Shown piece after piece: positions 7,787-14,709 of a DNA stretch of 38,732 nt. The notes beneath the pieces were generated by a model. The model saw nothing but the letters and a program-made list of their open reading frames with translations. It was not told the origin of the DNA and did no database searches. This DNA is from JAJVID01 sp035275345 (GTDB lineage Bacteria; Acidobacteriota; Blastocatellia; RBC074). The DNA lies in the NCBI GenBank assembly GCA_035275345.1, contig DATEMY010000534.1:1-38732 (forward strand), given 5' to 3'. The translations under genes were made by a program, and so were the position numbers. Position 1 is the first letter of the stretch. Each line of letters opens with the position of its first letter.

Positions 7787-9129
7787 AACGACAATCAATG
7801 AAGAGAGAAGATCGAAAAATGGGATTTCGGAGACTCGCGACAATCGGGCTTCTGGCTTTGATCGCGTCCGCGGCTTGTCTGACGCAGTTTGACGCCGCGG
7901 CGCGATCAGCGGCGCGCGTCACGGCGCGGTCATTGACCCAATCCGCCGCGCAATCGGCCGGGCAGTCCCACGAACTTCACGAGACATACGATCTGACGCC
8001 AGGCGGCGCCGTCTCCATTATCAATACCAGCGGTTACATCCGCGTGACAAGCTGGAACGAAAACCGCGTCAAAGTGGACGCCGTCAAACGCGATCGCCGC
8101 GAAGCTGACACTAGCGCGGTCGAGATTCAAGTCACGCCAAGTCCCGGTCGCATCGATATCCGCACGATCTATCCGCGATCTCAGGGCAGTCGCGTTTCGG
8201 TTGATTATGATCTTAAGGTCCCTCGCAGCGCGGTGTTGAACGCGCAGACGAGCAGCGGGGAGATCACAATCAGTGATTCGGTGGCCAGCGTCACGGCCAG
8301 CTCTACCAACGGCTCCATCACCGTGCGCGAAGTCGCCGGCGACGCCGAACTCTCCTCCACCAACGGACAGATCACCACCGGCCGCATTGGAGGCAGGTTG
8401 AACATTACAGCCACGAACGGCAATCTGATTATCGGTGAAGTGGCGTCAACGCTTAATGTTCGTTGCGGGAATTGCAACATCAGCGCGCGCGGACTTCGCG
8501 ATGACGCGAGTGTTCGAACAGCCAATGGCTCAATCGAGCTTGAGCGCATTGGCGGCCGCATCAATGCGCAGACCACGAACGGGCGAATCAGGATCAATGA
8601 CGTCGGCGGTGATGTAATCGCTAAAACTTACTCCAATTCGATCACGGTCACGAACGCGCGCGGGCACGTGGAGGCGGAAGCGAACAACGGCAGTGTTTTG
8701 GTTCAAAATGCCGGTGAAGGCGCGCGCGTCATATCCGTCGGCGGCTCCGTGGAGATCCGCGAATCCAAAGGCCGCATAGAAGCGAGCGCTACCAACGGTT
8801 CGATTATGCTGAACAACATTGATGGCAAAGACGTTTCAGCGAAGTCCGGCAACGGCAACGTGCTTTTCACGGGTAGGTTGTACGAAAGCGGGCGTTATGA
8901 GTTTTTCAGCACCAACGGTAATGTCGTTTTGACCCTGCCGCCCGAAAGTAATTTCAACTTGACGATCAAGAGCGATAATGGGTCTATGAACACCGAATTC
9001 CCATTGAAACTCGGCCCCGGGCCGCAATTGGGTCGAGGGCCGGTCGTCGGCGTGGTCGGCAAAGGCGGAGCCGAAGTGCGAGCTATCAGCAACAACGGCG
9101 CCGTCCAGATTAAAAAGGCTCCTCAGTAG
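7783..9129 (+). CDS. DUF4097-family exported beta-solenoid repeat protein
   Basis: A 448-residue exported protein with a hydrophobic signal segment (ATIGLLALIASAACL). Residues 157-354 consist of eleven contiguous repeats of exactly 18 residues, with an Asn-Gly (or equivalent) turn at the start, alternating hydrophobic strand residues and often a Gly-Gly in the middle, for example TNGSITVREVAGDAELSS and ANGSIELERIGGRINAQT. This is the periodicity of a beta-solenoid and matches DUF4097 (putative adhesin) proteins. Further NG turns follow to the C terminus. The GTG at 7783 overlaps the anti-sigma stop; in-frame ATGs at 7798 and 7819 are alternatives, the last preceded by a purine-rich stretch. 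It probably belongs to the sigma/anti-sigma operon. Biochemical function is unknown; a structural, adhesive or stress-sensing surface role is inference. Confidence 0.82.
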   Translation: MKRQSMKREDRKMGFRRLATIGLLALIASAACLTQFDAAARSAARVTARSLTQSAAQSAGQSHELHETYDLTPGGAVSIINTSGYIRVTSWNENRVKVDAVKRDRREADTSAVEIQVTPSPGRIDIRTIYPRSQGSRVSVDYDLKVPRSAVLNAQTSSGEITISDSVASVTASSTNGSITVREVAGDAELSSTNGQITTGRIGGRLNITATNGNLIIGEVASTLNVRCGNCNISARGLRDDASVRTANGSIELERIGGRINAQTTNGRIRINDVGGDVIAKTYSNSITVTNARGHVEAEANNGSVLVQNAGEGARVISVGGSVEIRESKGRIEASATNGSIMLNNIDGKDVSAKSGNGNVLFTGRLYESGRYEFFSTNGNVVLTLPPESNFNLTIKSDNGSMNTEFPLKLGPGPQLGRGPVVGVVGKGGAEVRAISNNGAVQIKKAPQ

Positions 9130-9248
9130 AAAGGGCCACTGTTCGGTCGCGCCGATCATTACCGAGAGCAGTAGCCAGCGAGGCTCAATGAATAAGACTC
9201 GCTCTCTACCGCGCGCGGTACTTCAACTAAACCCCTGGAGGACGAACC

Positions 9249-10034
9249 ATGCAAATTCAAATCGCGTTTTTTCTAAATCTGGCGCTCGGATTGCTTTTGG
9301 CCATACCGCCGATTCACAATCAGACAAAGACGGCCAGTTCCGGCGACGTTAGCGATCAGATCAACAAGACTGTCACGCTCGCGCCCGGATCTAATGTCAG
9401 GGTGAACATTGTCTCCGGCGACATCGACATCGAAACCTGGGACAGCGACCGCGGCGAGATCAACATCGCCGTCAAGGCTTCGGACGCCGCGGCGATGGAG
9501 CGGCATCCCATAATCATCGAGAACACGCCCAACAGTCTGACGATTCGCGCCGACGACGACAACAAAGAAGGCCGCAGGCGGGAACGGGAGCGCGGATGGG
9601 TGAGTCACGATGTGCGATTGAAGCTGCCGAAAAGCATCAATCTGACAGTGTCTTCGGTAAATGGGAAAATTGATGTCGGGGCGATTACGGGCGAAGTGAC
9701 AGGGAGCAGCGTTAACGGCGGGATTGTAATCGCCCAGGCGGGAACGGCTACACAACTCAGCAGCGTCAATGGGAGCATTTCTATCTCGCTTCTGCGGATG
9801 GGCGAATCCGGGTTGCGCGTGTCCACCGTCAACGGAGGCGTCAAAATAGGCTTACCGTCCGAGACCAACGCCGAGATCGACTTTCGTAGCGTCAATGGCA
9901 GCGTCGACTCCGACCTGCCAATCACCCGTATCGGCGAGGTAAAGCAAAATGAGTTGCGAGGACGCATTGGCGACGGAGGCCCCCAGATCAAAATCAGCAG
10001 CGTCAACGGTGGAGTCACTCTGCGAAGAAATTGA
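9249..10034 (+). CDS. second DUF4097-family exported repeat protein
   Basis: A 261-residue paralogue of the preceding protein with a signal peptide (IAFFLNLALGLLLAIPP) and a clear ribosome-binding site (GGAGG, 8 bases before the ATG). After an N-terminal VNIVSGDIDIETWD strand region, six SVNG or TVNG turns mark the repeats; the first two units are 18 residues, the next two 21. The C-terminal part (IDFRSVNGSVDSDLPI, then GDGGPQIKISSVNGGV) corresponds to the end of its neighbour (LTIKSDNGSM, then GKGGAEVRAISNNGAVQIKK), indicating gene duplication. It lies 119 bp after the first copy and may have its own promoter. Role unknown, probably exposed in the periplasm or on the surface. Confidence 0.8.
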   Translation: MQIQIAFFLNLALGLLLAIPPIHNQTKTASSGDVSDQINKTVTLAPGSNVRVNIVSGDIDIETWDSDRGEINIAVKASDAAAMERHPIIIENTPNSLTIRADDDNKEGRRRERERGWVSHDVRLKLPKSINLTVSSVNGKIDVGAITGEVTGSSVNGGIVIAQAGTATQLSSVNGSISISLLRMGESGLRVSTVNGGVKIGLPSETNAEIDFRSVNGSVDSDLPITRIGEVKQNELRGRIGDGGPQIKISSVNGGVTLRRN

Positions 10035-10622
10035 GTTATTCAAGATTCATGTCACAAATCTTACGTCCGCGGTGTTATGCTCTTGAGAGCGACCTGGCGA
10101 TTTTTACAGTAAGTGACATGGCGACCAGCCACAGACGACGCGAAAATCGAGGAAAAATCGCAAGGCCGCTTTCTTCGAACGTTCTTCGTGTTGGCTGTGG
10201 CTGAACATTTACTGGAACTTTAGCCCTGCTGACTCGTAACTAGCGATGTCGAAATCCAAAACACGTACCACGCAGAGCATTTGTTGCATGGTGTAGATAT
10301 GAAATTCATTCCCCAAAATGACGAAAATCACCCGAAGAGACGAAATTTCGACCGTTTGGACTCGACGATTGAAATTGCCTTGGTTCATTTTTGAAACTTG
10401 ATATTCCCGGAACCGGACACCCCAATGGTTCCCCTTGATCGATAATCCCTGATCAAATTCACCATTTGCAACACTTAGATCTTTTGCCAGAGATGGCATA
10501 GCAATTGTCTTTAGTAAGAACTGATTCGACTCTGAATCAAATATTAAATGTTTGGTAGTTAAACGCACCAGATCAACGAAGGAAGCAATACTCAGGTAGA
10601 AGCTGAGGGAGGTAGGATAAAA
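10035..10622. other. AT-richer intergenic region with an inverted repeat and one doubtful ORF
   Basis: This 588-bp gap has visibly lower GC than its surroundings. AGCCACAG (10127-10134) and CTGTGGCT (10195-10202) are the outer ends of imperfect inverted arms around a 60-base centre. A minus-strand open frame fills much of the rest and is listed separately. GGGAGG about 10 bases before 10623 is the ribosome-binding site of the next gene. Confidence 0.5.
10209..10568 (-). CDS. hypothetical protein, doubtful
   Basis: A 119-codon minus-strand frame with a GTG start and no visible ribosome-binding site. It is reported because it lies in a region without other genes, has lower GC than its neighbours, and is not a shadow of another coding frame. 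The translation has plausible mixed composition with hydrophobic strands (VEISSLRVIFVILGNEFHIY) but no domain I recognise. It may be a horizontally acquired small gene, a decayed gene, or chance. Confidence 0.25.
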   Translation of the reverse strand: MRLTTKHLIFDSESNQFLLKTIAMPSLAKDLSVANGEFDQGLSIKGNHWGVRFREYQVSKMNQGNFNRRVQTVEISSLRVIFVILGNEFHIYTMQQMLCVVRVLDFDIASYESAGLKFQ

Positions 10623-11633
10623 ATGGCCACTGAAGCAGTAGAAAAAGCGCTTGAACGTCCGTCATTGAAACCGCGCCCGGCGTTGACTCTTGTCGGTTCA
10701 CCGCGGGTGCTACCCCTTGATAATTACGAGTGTTTCATCGGCGTGAGCACGAACGTCGCGGCTCTCAAACAGTTCATTAGCGTACATGCGACGGCGCATA
10801 CGCCGACATTGATCATCAGCGAGCGCGGGTTGCGGCAGGAGCAGGTCGCGCGGGTGATGCACGGGGCGAGCGAGAATTCGGCGCAGCCCTTTTTCGCAGT
10901 CAACGCGCACAGTCTGGACAGTGACGCGCTGCACAATCTATTGTTTGGCCCTCGCGGGATGATCGGGACCTGTGGGCAGGGCACGATCTATGTCAACGAA
11001 TTGACCCGGTTACCGGCGTTGTTGCAGCAACGCTTCGCCGCGCACATCGAAGAGCAGCGCTGGCGGGCGAATTCGGGCAGACACCAAGGCCCGCGGCTGA
11101 TCTTCGCAACCGAGTGGAACCCGTCCGAAATCAGAGCCGAGAATCGGATCGCCTACGGGCTGGTCGAACTGCTGCGCCCGTCCGGGTTCACGATCAAGCC
11201 GCTGCGCGAACGCAGTGAGGATATTCCGTATCTTGCCCGGCGCTTGGCGGAAAGAATCTCCAAGCGCTTGAACAAAGGCCCACATGAAATCACAGCCAGC
11301 GCGATGAAGATGCTCTCGGATTATTCCTGGGAGGGGAACATTGATGAACTCGAAGCCGCATTGGAAAGCGCAATCACCGCGACCCAGCCGCAGCTGATTG
11401 ATGAGACGCTGCTCCCATCACGGATCCGTTACGCTGCGCTGAAATCAATCCCTTCGAGCGGTATTGATCTGCCGCAGATGGTTGACGACTTCGAACGCGG
11501 CCTAATCGAAACCGCGCTCCGCCAGACCCATAACAACCAGACCAAAGCCGCCGCGCTTCTCGGGTTGCGAGTCCAGACCCTGAATATGAAATTGAAACGG
11601 ATCAAGGAGCAGGCTGAGGAGATAGAGGGATAG
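10623..11633 (+). CDS. degenerate sigma54-activator-like protein (NtrC-type AAA+ fold with Fis HTH)
   Basis: A 336-residue protein with the outline of a bacterial enhancer-binding protein but without its catalytic motifs. The Walker A position (residues 66-73) reads SERGLRQE instead of a GESGTGKE-like loop, so the ATP-binding lysine is missing. The Walker B position reads TIYVNE, with Asn for Asp. LFG at 106-108 is followed almost directly by Walker B, so the GAFTGA loop that contacts sigma54 is deleted. The LRERSEDIPYLARR segment (194-207) and the C-terminal Fis-type HTH (about 296-325, NNQTKAAALLGLRVQTLNMKLKR) are well preserved. It most likely binds DNA without ATP-driven sigma54 remodelling, acting as repressor, architectural factor or partner. 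A GGGAGG ribosome-binding site precedes it. Its last codons enter the GA-rich inverted repeat. Confidence 0.8.
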   Translation: MATEAVEKALERPSLKPRPALTLVGSPRVLPLDNYECFIGVSTNVAALKQFISVHATAHTPTLIISERGLRQEQVARVMHGASENSAQPFFAVNAHSLDSDALHNLLFGPRGMIGTCGQGTIYVNELTRLPALLQQRFAAHIEEQRWRANSGRHQGPRLIFATEWNPSEIRAENRIAYGLVELLRPSGFTIKPLRERSEDIPYLARRLAERISKRLNKGPHEITASAMKMLSDYSWEGNIDELEAALESAITATQPQLIDETLLPSRIRYAALKSIPSSGIDLPQMVDDFERGLIETALRQTHNNQTKAAALLGLRVQTLNMKLKRIKEQAEEIEG

Positions 11634-11639
11634 AGGGGT

Positions 11640-11762
11640 AGAGAGACAGAGAGAAGGAGATACGGAGAGATGGGGAGACAACGGTATATGTTTGTCTCCC
11701 AGTCTCTCCGTCTCTCTTTCTCTCCTTCTCCCCGTCTCCCCATCTCTCCGTCTCTCCGTCTC
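11640..11762. repeat. GA/CT-rich inverted repeat between convergent genes
   Basis: The left half is almost pure purine (units like GGAGAGAT and GGAGAC), the right half is its pyrimidine counterpart. Around the centre, GGGAGACAA (11673-11681) pairs with TTGTCTCCC (11692-11700); imperfect pairing extends outward by tens of bases. It fills the space between the stop codons of two convergent genes, so it may serve as a bidirectional terminator, although it has no terminal T tract. Architecture matches the other tandem-unit hairpins in the window. Confidence 0.75.
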
Positions 11763-12513
11763 ACTCCACGGGTTCAGCCACAAACCGGTACCCCACGCCG
11801 CGTACGGTCAACAGGTGGCTCGGGGTTGAAGGATCGTCTTCGATGTAGCGTCTCAGGCGGACGATGAAATTGTCTATCGCGCGAGTGTCGGTGTCTTCGC
11901 GCAGCCCCCATACGTCTTCGAGCAGTTGTTGCCGAGAGACCGCCCCGCCTTCGTGCTTAATGAGATAGCGCAGCAGTTCAGCTTCCATCAGCGTCAGCTG
12001 CACCGTGCGACCACCCGCGCTGAGTTCGAGTTTCGAAAAGTCGATCGTCTTGCCTGAAAAATTGAAGACCTCGTTTTTCGCCGAAGGGTGGGTCGAATTC
12101 TGCGACAGACGTAGCCAGTCGCGGCGTCGTAGCAATCCGCGCAAACGCGCGATCAGGATCGCCAACTCGAAAGGCTTTGCCACGTAATCGTCGGCGCCTG
12201 CTTCAAAGCCGCGCAGGACATCCTCCGGGCAGCTGCGGGCGGTCAGCATCAGAATTGGGACGTACTGTCCAGCCTGGCGTAATTCGCGCGCGACCTCGAA
12301 GCCGTCTTTGCCGGGCAACATGACATCGAGCACCACGGCGTCAAATTGTTTGAGCTGTTTGGGCTGTTCGGACCTATTCGGATTTTGCGCCAACAGCATG
12401 AGGGCAGTCTCGCCGTCGCTGGCCGTCTCGACTTCATAGCCTTCAGCCTCGAGGTTGAATTTCAACCCGTCGGCCAGATGCTGTTCGTCCTCAACGATCA
12501 AAACCATGCTCAT
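11761..12513 (-). CDS. OmpR/PhoB-family response regulator
   Basis: A 250-residue DNA-binding response regulator. The receiver domain (1-125) has the acidic pair Glu8/Asp9, phospho-acceptor Asp63 (AVVLDVMLPGKDG), Thr91 and Lys113 (VAKPFE). A Gln/Pro/Asn-rich stretch at about 43-57 lengthens the loop between helix 2 and strand 3. The C-terminal winged helix (about 150-250) shows the OmpR-type LTLMEAELLRYLIKHEGGAVSRQQLLEDVWG and RAIDNFIVRLRRYIEDDP segments and ends in LLTVRGVGYRFV. The start overlaps the stop of the histidine kinase gene by four bases, so kinase is its partner. Target genes are not evident. Confidence 0.93.
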   Translation of the reverse strand: MSMVLIVEDEQHLADGLKFNLEAEGYEVETASDGETALMLLAQNPNRSEQPKQLKQFDAVVLDVMLPGKDGFEVARELRQAGQYVPILMLTARSCPEDVLRGFEAGADDYVAKPFELAILIARLRGLLRRRDWLRLSQNSTHPSAKNEVFNFSGKTIDFSKLELSAGGRTVQLTLMEAELLRYLIKHEGGAVSRQQLLEDVWGLREDTDTRAIDNFIVRLRRYIEDDPSTPSHLLTVRGVGYRFVAEPVE

Positions 12514-13472
12514 CGTTCTTTCAACTCTTTACTTAAAAATTCGGGAGGGAATTCAGGAGAAGGTTCGGGGCCGATTCGAGGCAGTTCGATCGTGAAGACG
12601 CTACCCATTCCCTCGCCCTCGCTTTCGGCGAAAGTCCTGCCGCCGTGTTTGCTGACGATGGAGCGGACGATGAAAAGACCCAGTCCGGCGCCTTTGATGC
12701 GCGTCGCAACCCGTCGCGGCGCGCGGTAAAAACGTTTGAAGATCTGCTTCAACTCTCCGCTGGGAATGCCCATGCCACGATCAGTCACGCGCACTGCGAC
12801 CCGTTTGTCGTCCACGGCCGCAACCTCGACCGACACGTCAACCTCCCGGTCGGAATATTTGATCGCGTTGTCAATCAGGTTCGAAACGGCCGCGCGCAAC
12901 TCATCCGCGTCGCCTAAGACCATCATTCGCCCAGACCTGTCAGGAGATTCAACGAACCGCAGCGCCCTCTCGTCCAGATGCGTCCGTGTTCGCGCCAGTT
13001 CCAGACATTCCCTGGTCAGTTCCCACAAATCAATCGCGATCTTATGGATGTGCCGGCGGCGGTGGCCTGTGCGGCTGGCGCGCAGCGCTTGTTCCACGGT
13101 GTGGAGCAGGCGATCGCTGTCGTCGAGCATGATCTGATAGAACTCTCTGCGCTTTGCCTCGTCCACCTGTCGCGTCTGCAGGGTTTCGAGGTAGAGCCGG
13201 ATAGAAGCGATCGGAGTCTTCAACTCGTGCGTGACGGCGTTGAGGAAACTGTCGTGCTGTTCGTTGCGCCGGATTTCACGCACCAGAAAAATCGTATTCA
13301 ATACCAGCCCGGCGATGATCAGCACGAAAAAGATGACTCCGAAAATGAGCATCGCCACCTGCCGCCAGTGAAAAACCACCCAGCCGACATTGAGCGCCAC
13401 CGCCAGCGCGACCAGACACGCGCTGAGGGCGATAAAAAAGTAAACAGATTTGCGATTGCTTTGAATGCGCAT
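12510..13472 (-). CDS. sensor histidine kinase
   Basis: The membrane-bound partner of the adjacent regulator, 320 residues. Two membrane helices (about 10-33 and 40-64) are separated by only a few residues, so there is no real periplasmic sensor domain; it may sense within the membrane or through another protein. The phosphorylated His82 lies in AVTHELKTPIASIRL, the N box in AAVSNLIDNAIKYS (Asn202), G1 in VTDRGMGIP (about 229-237) and G2 in GAGLGLFIV (261-269). It is read towards the regulator as one operon. A 15-bp tandem repeat begins 28 bp upstream of its start, in the likely promoter region. Confidence 0.92.
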   Translation of the reverse strand: MRIQSNRKSVYFFIALSACLVALAVALNVGWVVFHWRQVAMLIFGVIFFVLIIAGLVLNTIFLVREIRRNEQHDSFLNAVTHELKTPIASIRLYLETLQTRQVDEAKRREFYQIMLDDSDRLLHTVEQALRASRTGHRRRHIHKIAIDLWELTRECLELARTRTHLDERALRFVESPDRSGRMMVLGDADELRAAVSNLIDNAIKYSDREVDVSVEVAAVDDKRVAVRVTDRGMGIPSGELKQIFKRFYRAPRRVATRIKGAGLGLFIVRSIVSKHGGRTFAESEGEGMGSVFTIELPRIGPEPSPEFPPEFLSKELKER

Positions 13473-13823
13473 TACCTATACTCCAGAGATATTTTATCAG
13501 ACAGGAAAATGGCAGACAGGAAAATGGCAGACAGAAAAATGGCAGACAGGAAATTAAAGACCTTCCAGACGCCGTTCTTATTTTCCTGTCTGCCATTTTC
13601 CTGTCCGCAGTCTCCCGACTCCAACTCCGGATGCGGAAATCCACACCGATTTAACGCGGCGAGCCGCCTCACACGAAAGAGCTTCACTCCTGCCGCCGCC
13701 GAATGATTTGATGCGATGATCAAGCCGAAGTGAGTTAATAAAGAGTTTCATTTATTTGCCGAATGCGCTTCTGCTATAGTAGGAGGGCATTAAATATCAA
13801 CCATTTATGATCTGTCGCCAGCA
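13473..13823. promoter_or_regulatory. divergent intergenic region, putative extended -10 promoter
   Basis: This gap separates the kinase (minus) from the DUF1175 gene (plus). It contains the repeat described separately, and towards the plus-strand gene TGCTATAGT (13772-13780) is an extended -10 element (TG at 13772-13773, TATAGT at 13775-13780) about 44 bases before the ATG. No good -35 box is seen at the usual spacing, as expected for extended -10 promoters. No further gene is visible. Confidence 0.35.
13501..13606. repeat. 15-bp tandem repeat with inverted copies
   Basis: Three near-identical 15-bp units (ACAGGAAAATGGCAG) at 13501-13515, 13516-13530 and 13531-13545 plus a partial fourth are followed, after about 25 bases, by inverted copies at about 13580-13606. 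Direct copies facing inverted copies create a strong hairpin with several registers. It lies immediately upstream of the histidine kinase start. Confidence 0.9.
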
Positions 13824-14690
13824 ATGAAAACAATGAGCCGGTCGGAGAACAACCTCACAGTTCGAATGATGCGAGTTCGCGCGCCGTTCGTCCTTTTTTG
13901 CGCTGTCATTCTGGCCGGATTCGGTTGCGGGAAGTCGTCGCAGGCCAGGATTGAACAGTCGAAAGCGGAGATCTCTCCTTCATCCTCGTCTTCGTCTGTA
14001 GTGGTCTGGGCCGATTCCGATGAAGACGGCATTCCTGACGCCGCGGAGTTACGTTCGTCTGATGATCGGGACAATTTTCGCCGGTGGTTCGCTCACATCG
14101 CCGAGATGCAGTTTTACAAGCTGAGCGGCGCCTGGAACGAAGATCAGCGCGACTGCGCGGGGCTTGTCCGTTTCGCATGGCGCGAGGCGCTGCGCGGCCA
14201 TGACCGGGTCTGGTTTCAAATGATGGGCGAAGGCTACGAAGCGGTCGCTCCCGACGTGAAGGCCTACGACCTCAAACGGGGCTTGCTGGGCGAAAAGCTC
14301 TTCCGCGCCGATTTCGGGTCGTCTCAGGAATCAGATCTTGCGAACAATAAATTCTCCGAATTCGCCGACGCGCGGACACTCAAAAATCACAACGCCAGGT
14401 TTATCAGCCGCGACCGCCTACAGTCCCGACGCGGCGATCTGCTCTTCTTTCATCAACCCTGGGTTCAGCGGTTTCCTTACCACGTGATGATCTTCATCGG
14501 CGACGCCCGTCACAACGGCGAAGGCGCTGATGACTGGGTCGTATATCACACCGGCTCCTCGCCTAACGACGAGGGCGAGGTGAAGAAGGTCAGGCTCGCC
14601 ACGCTCAGGATTCACCCCGACAGGCGCTGGCGTCCGGTCGCAAACAACCCGAACTTCCTCGGTTTTTACCGCCTCAAGATTCTGGAATAG
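13824..14690 (+). CDS. DUF1175 (YfaT-like) family protein, probable NlpC/P60-fold hydrolase
   Basis: A 288-residue exported protein with a hydrophobic segment at about 21-34 ending at Cys35 (AVILAGFGCGKSS), perhaps a lipoprotein although the lipobox is imperfect. Residues 64-76 (DSDEDGIPDAAEL) form a calcium-binding loop of the DxDxDG type. The DUF1175 region follows: DCAGLVRFAWREAL with Cys111 and YHVMIFIGD with His220 are the cysteine and histidine expected of an NlpC/P60-like active site, with GDLLFFHQPW between. In E. coli the DUF1175 gene yfaT neighbours the macroglobulin gene yfaS; here too it sits 19 bp before a macroglobulin gene. A role in processing or protecting macroglobulin, or in wall hydrolysis, is inference. 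No clear ribosome-binding site is seen; the ATG at 13866 is an alternative start. Confidence 0.78.
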   Translation: MKTMSRSENNLTVRMMRVRAPFVLFCAVILAGFGCGKSSQARIEQSKAEISPSSSSSSVVVWADSDEDGIPDAAELRSSDDRDNFRRWFAHIAEMQFYKLSGAWNEDQRDCAGLVRFAWREALRGHDRVWFQMMGEGYEAVAPDVKAYDLKRGLLGEKLFRADFGSSQESDLANNKFSEFADARTLKNHNARFISRDRLQSRRGDLLFFHQPWVQRFPYHVMIFIGDARHNGEGADDWVVYHTGSSPNDEGEVKKVRLATLRIHPDRRWRPVANNPNFLGFYRLKILE

Positions 14691-14709
14691 GACGCGGAGG
14701 AAAGAAGTT

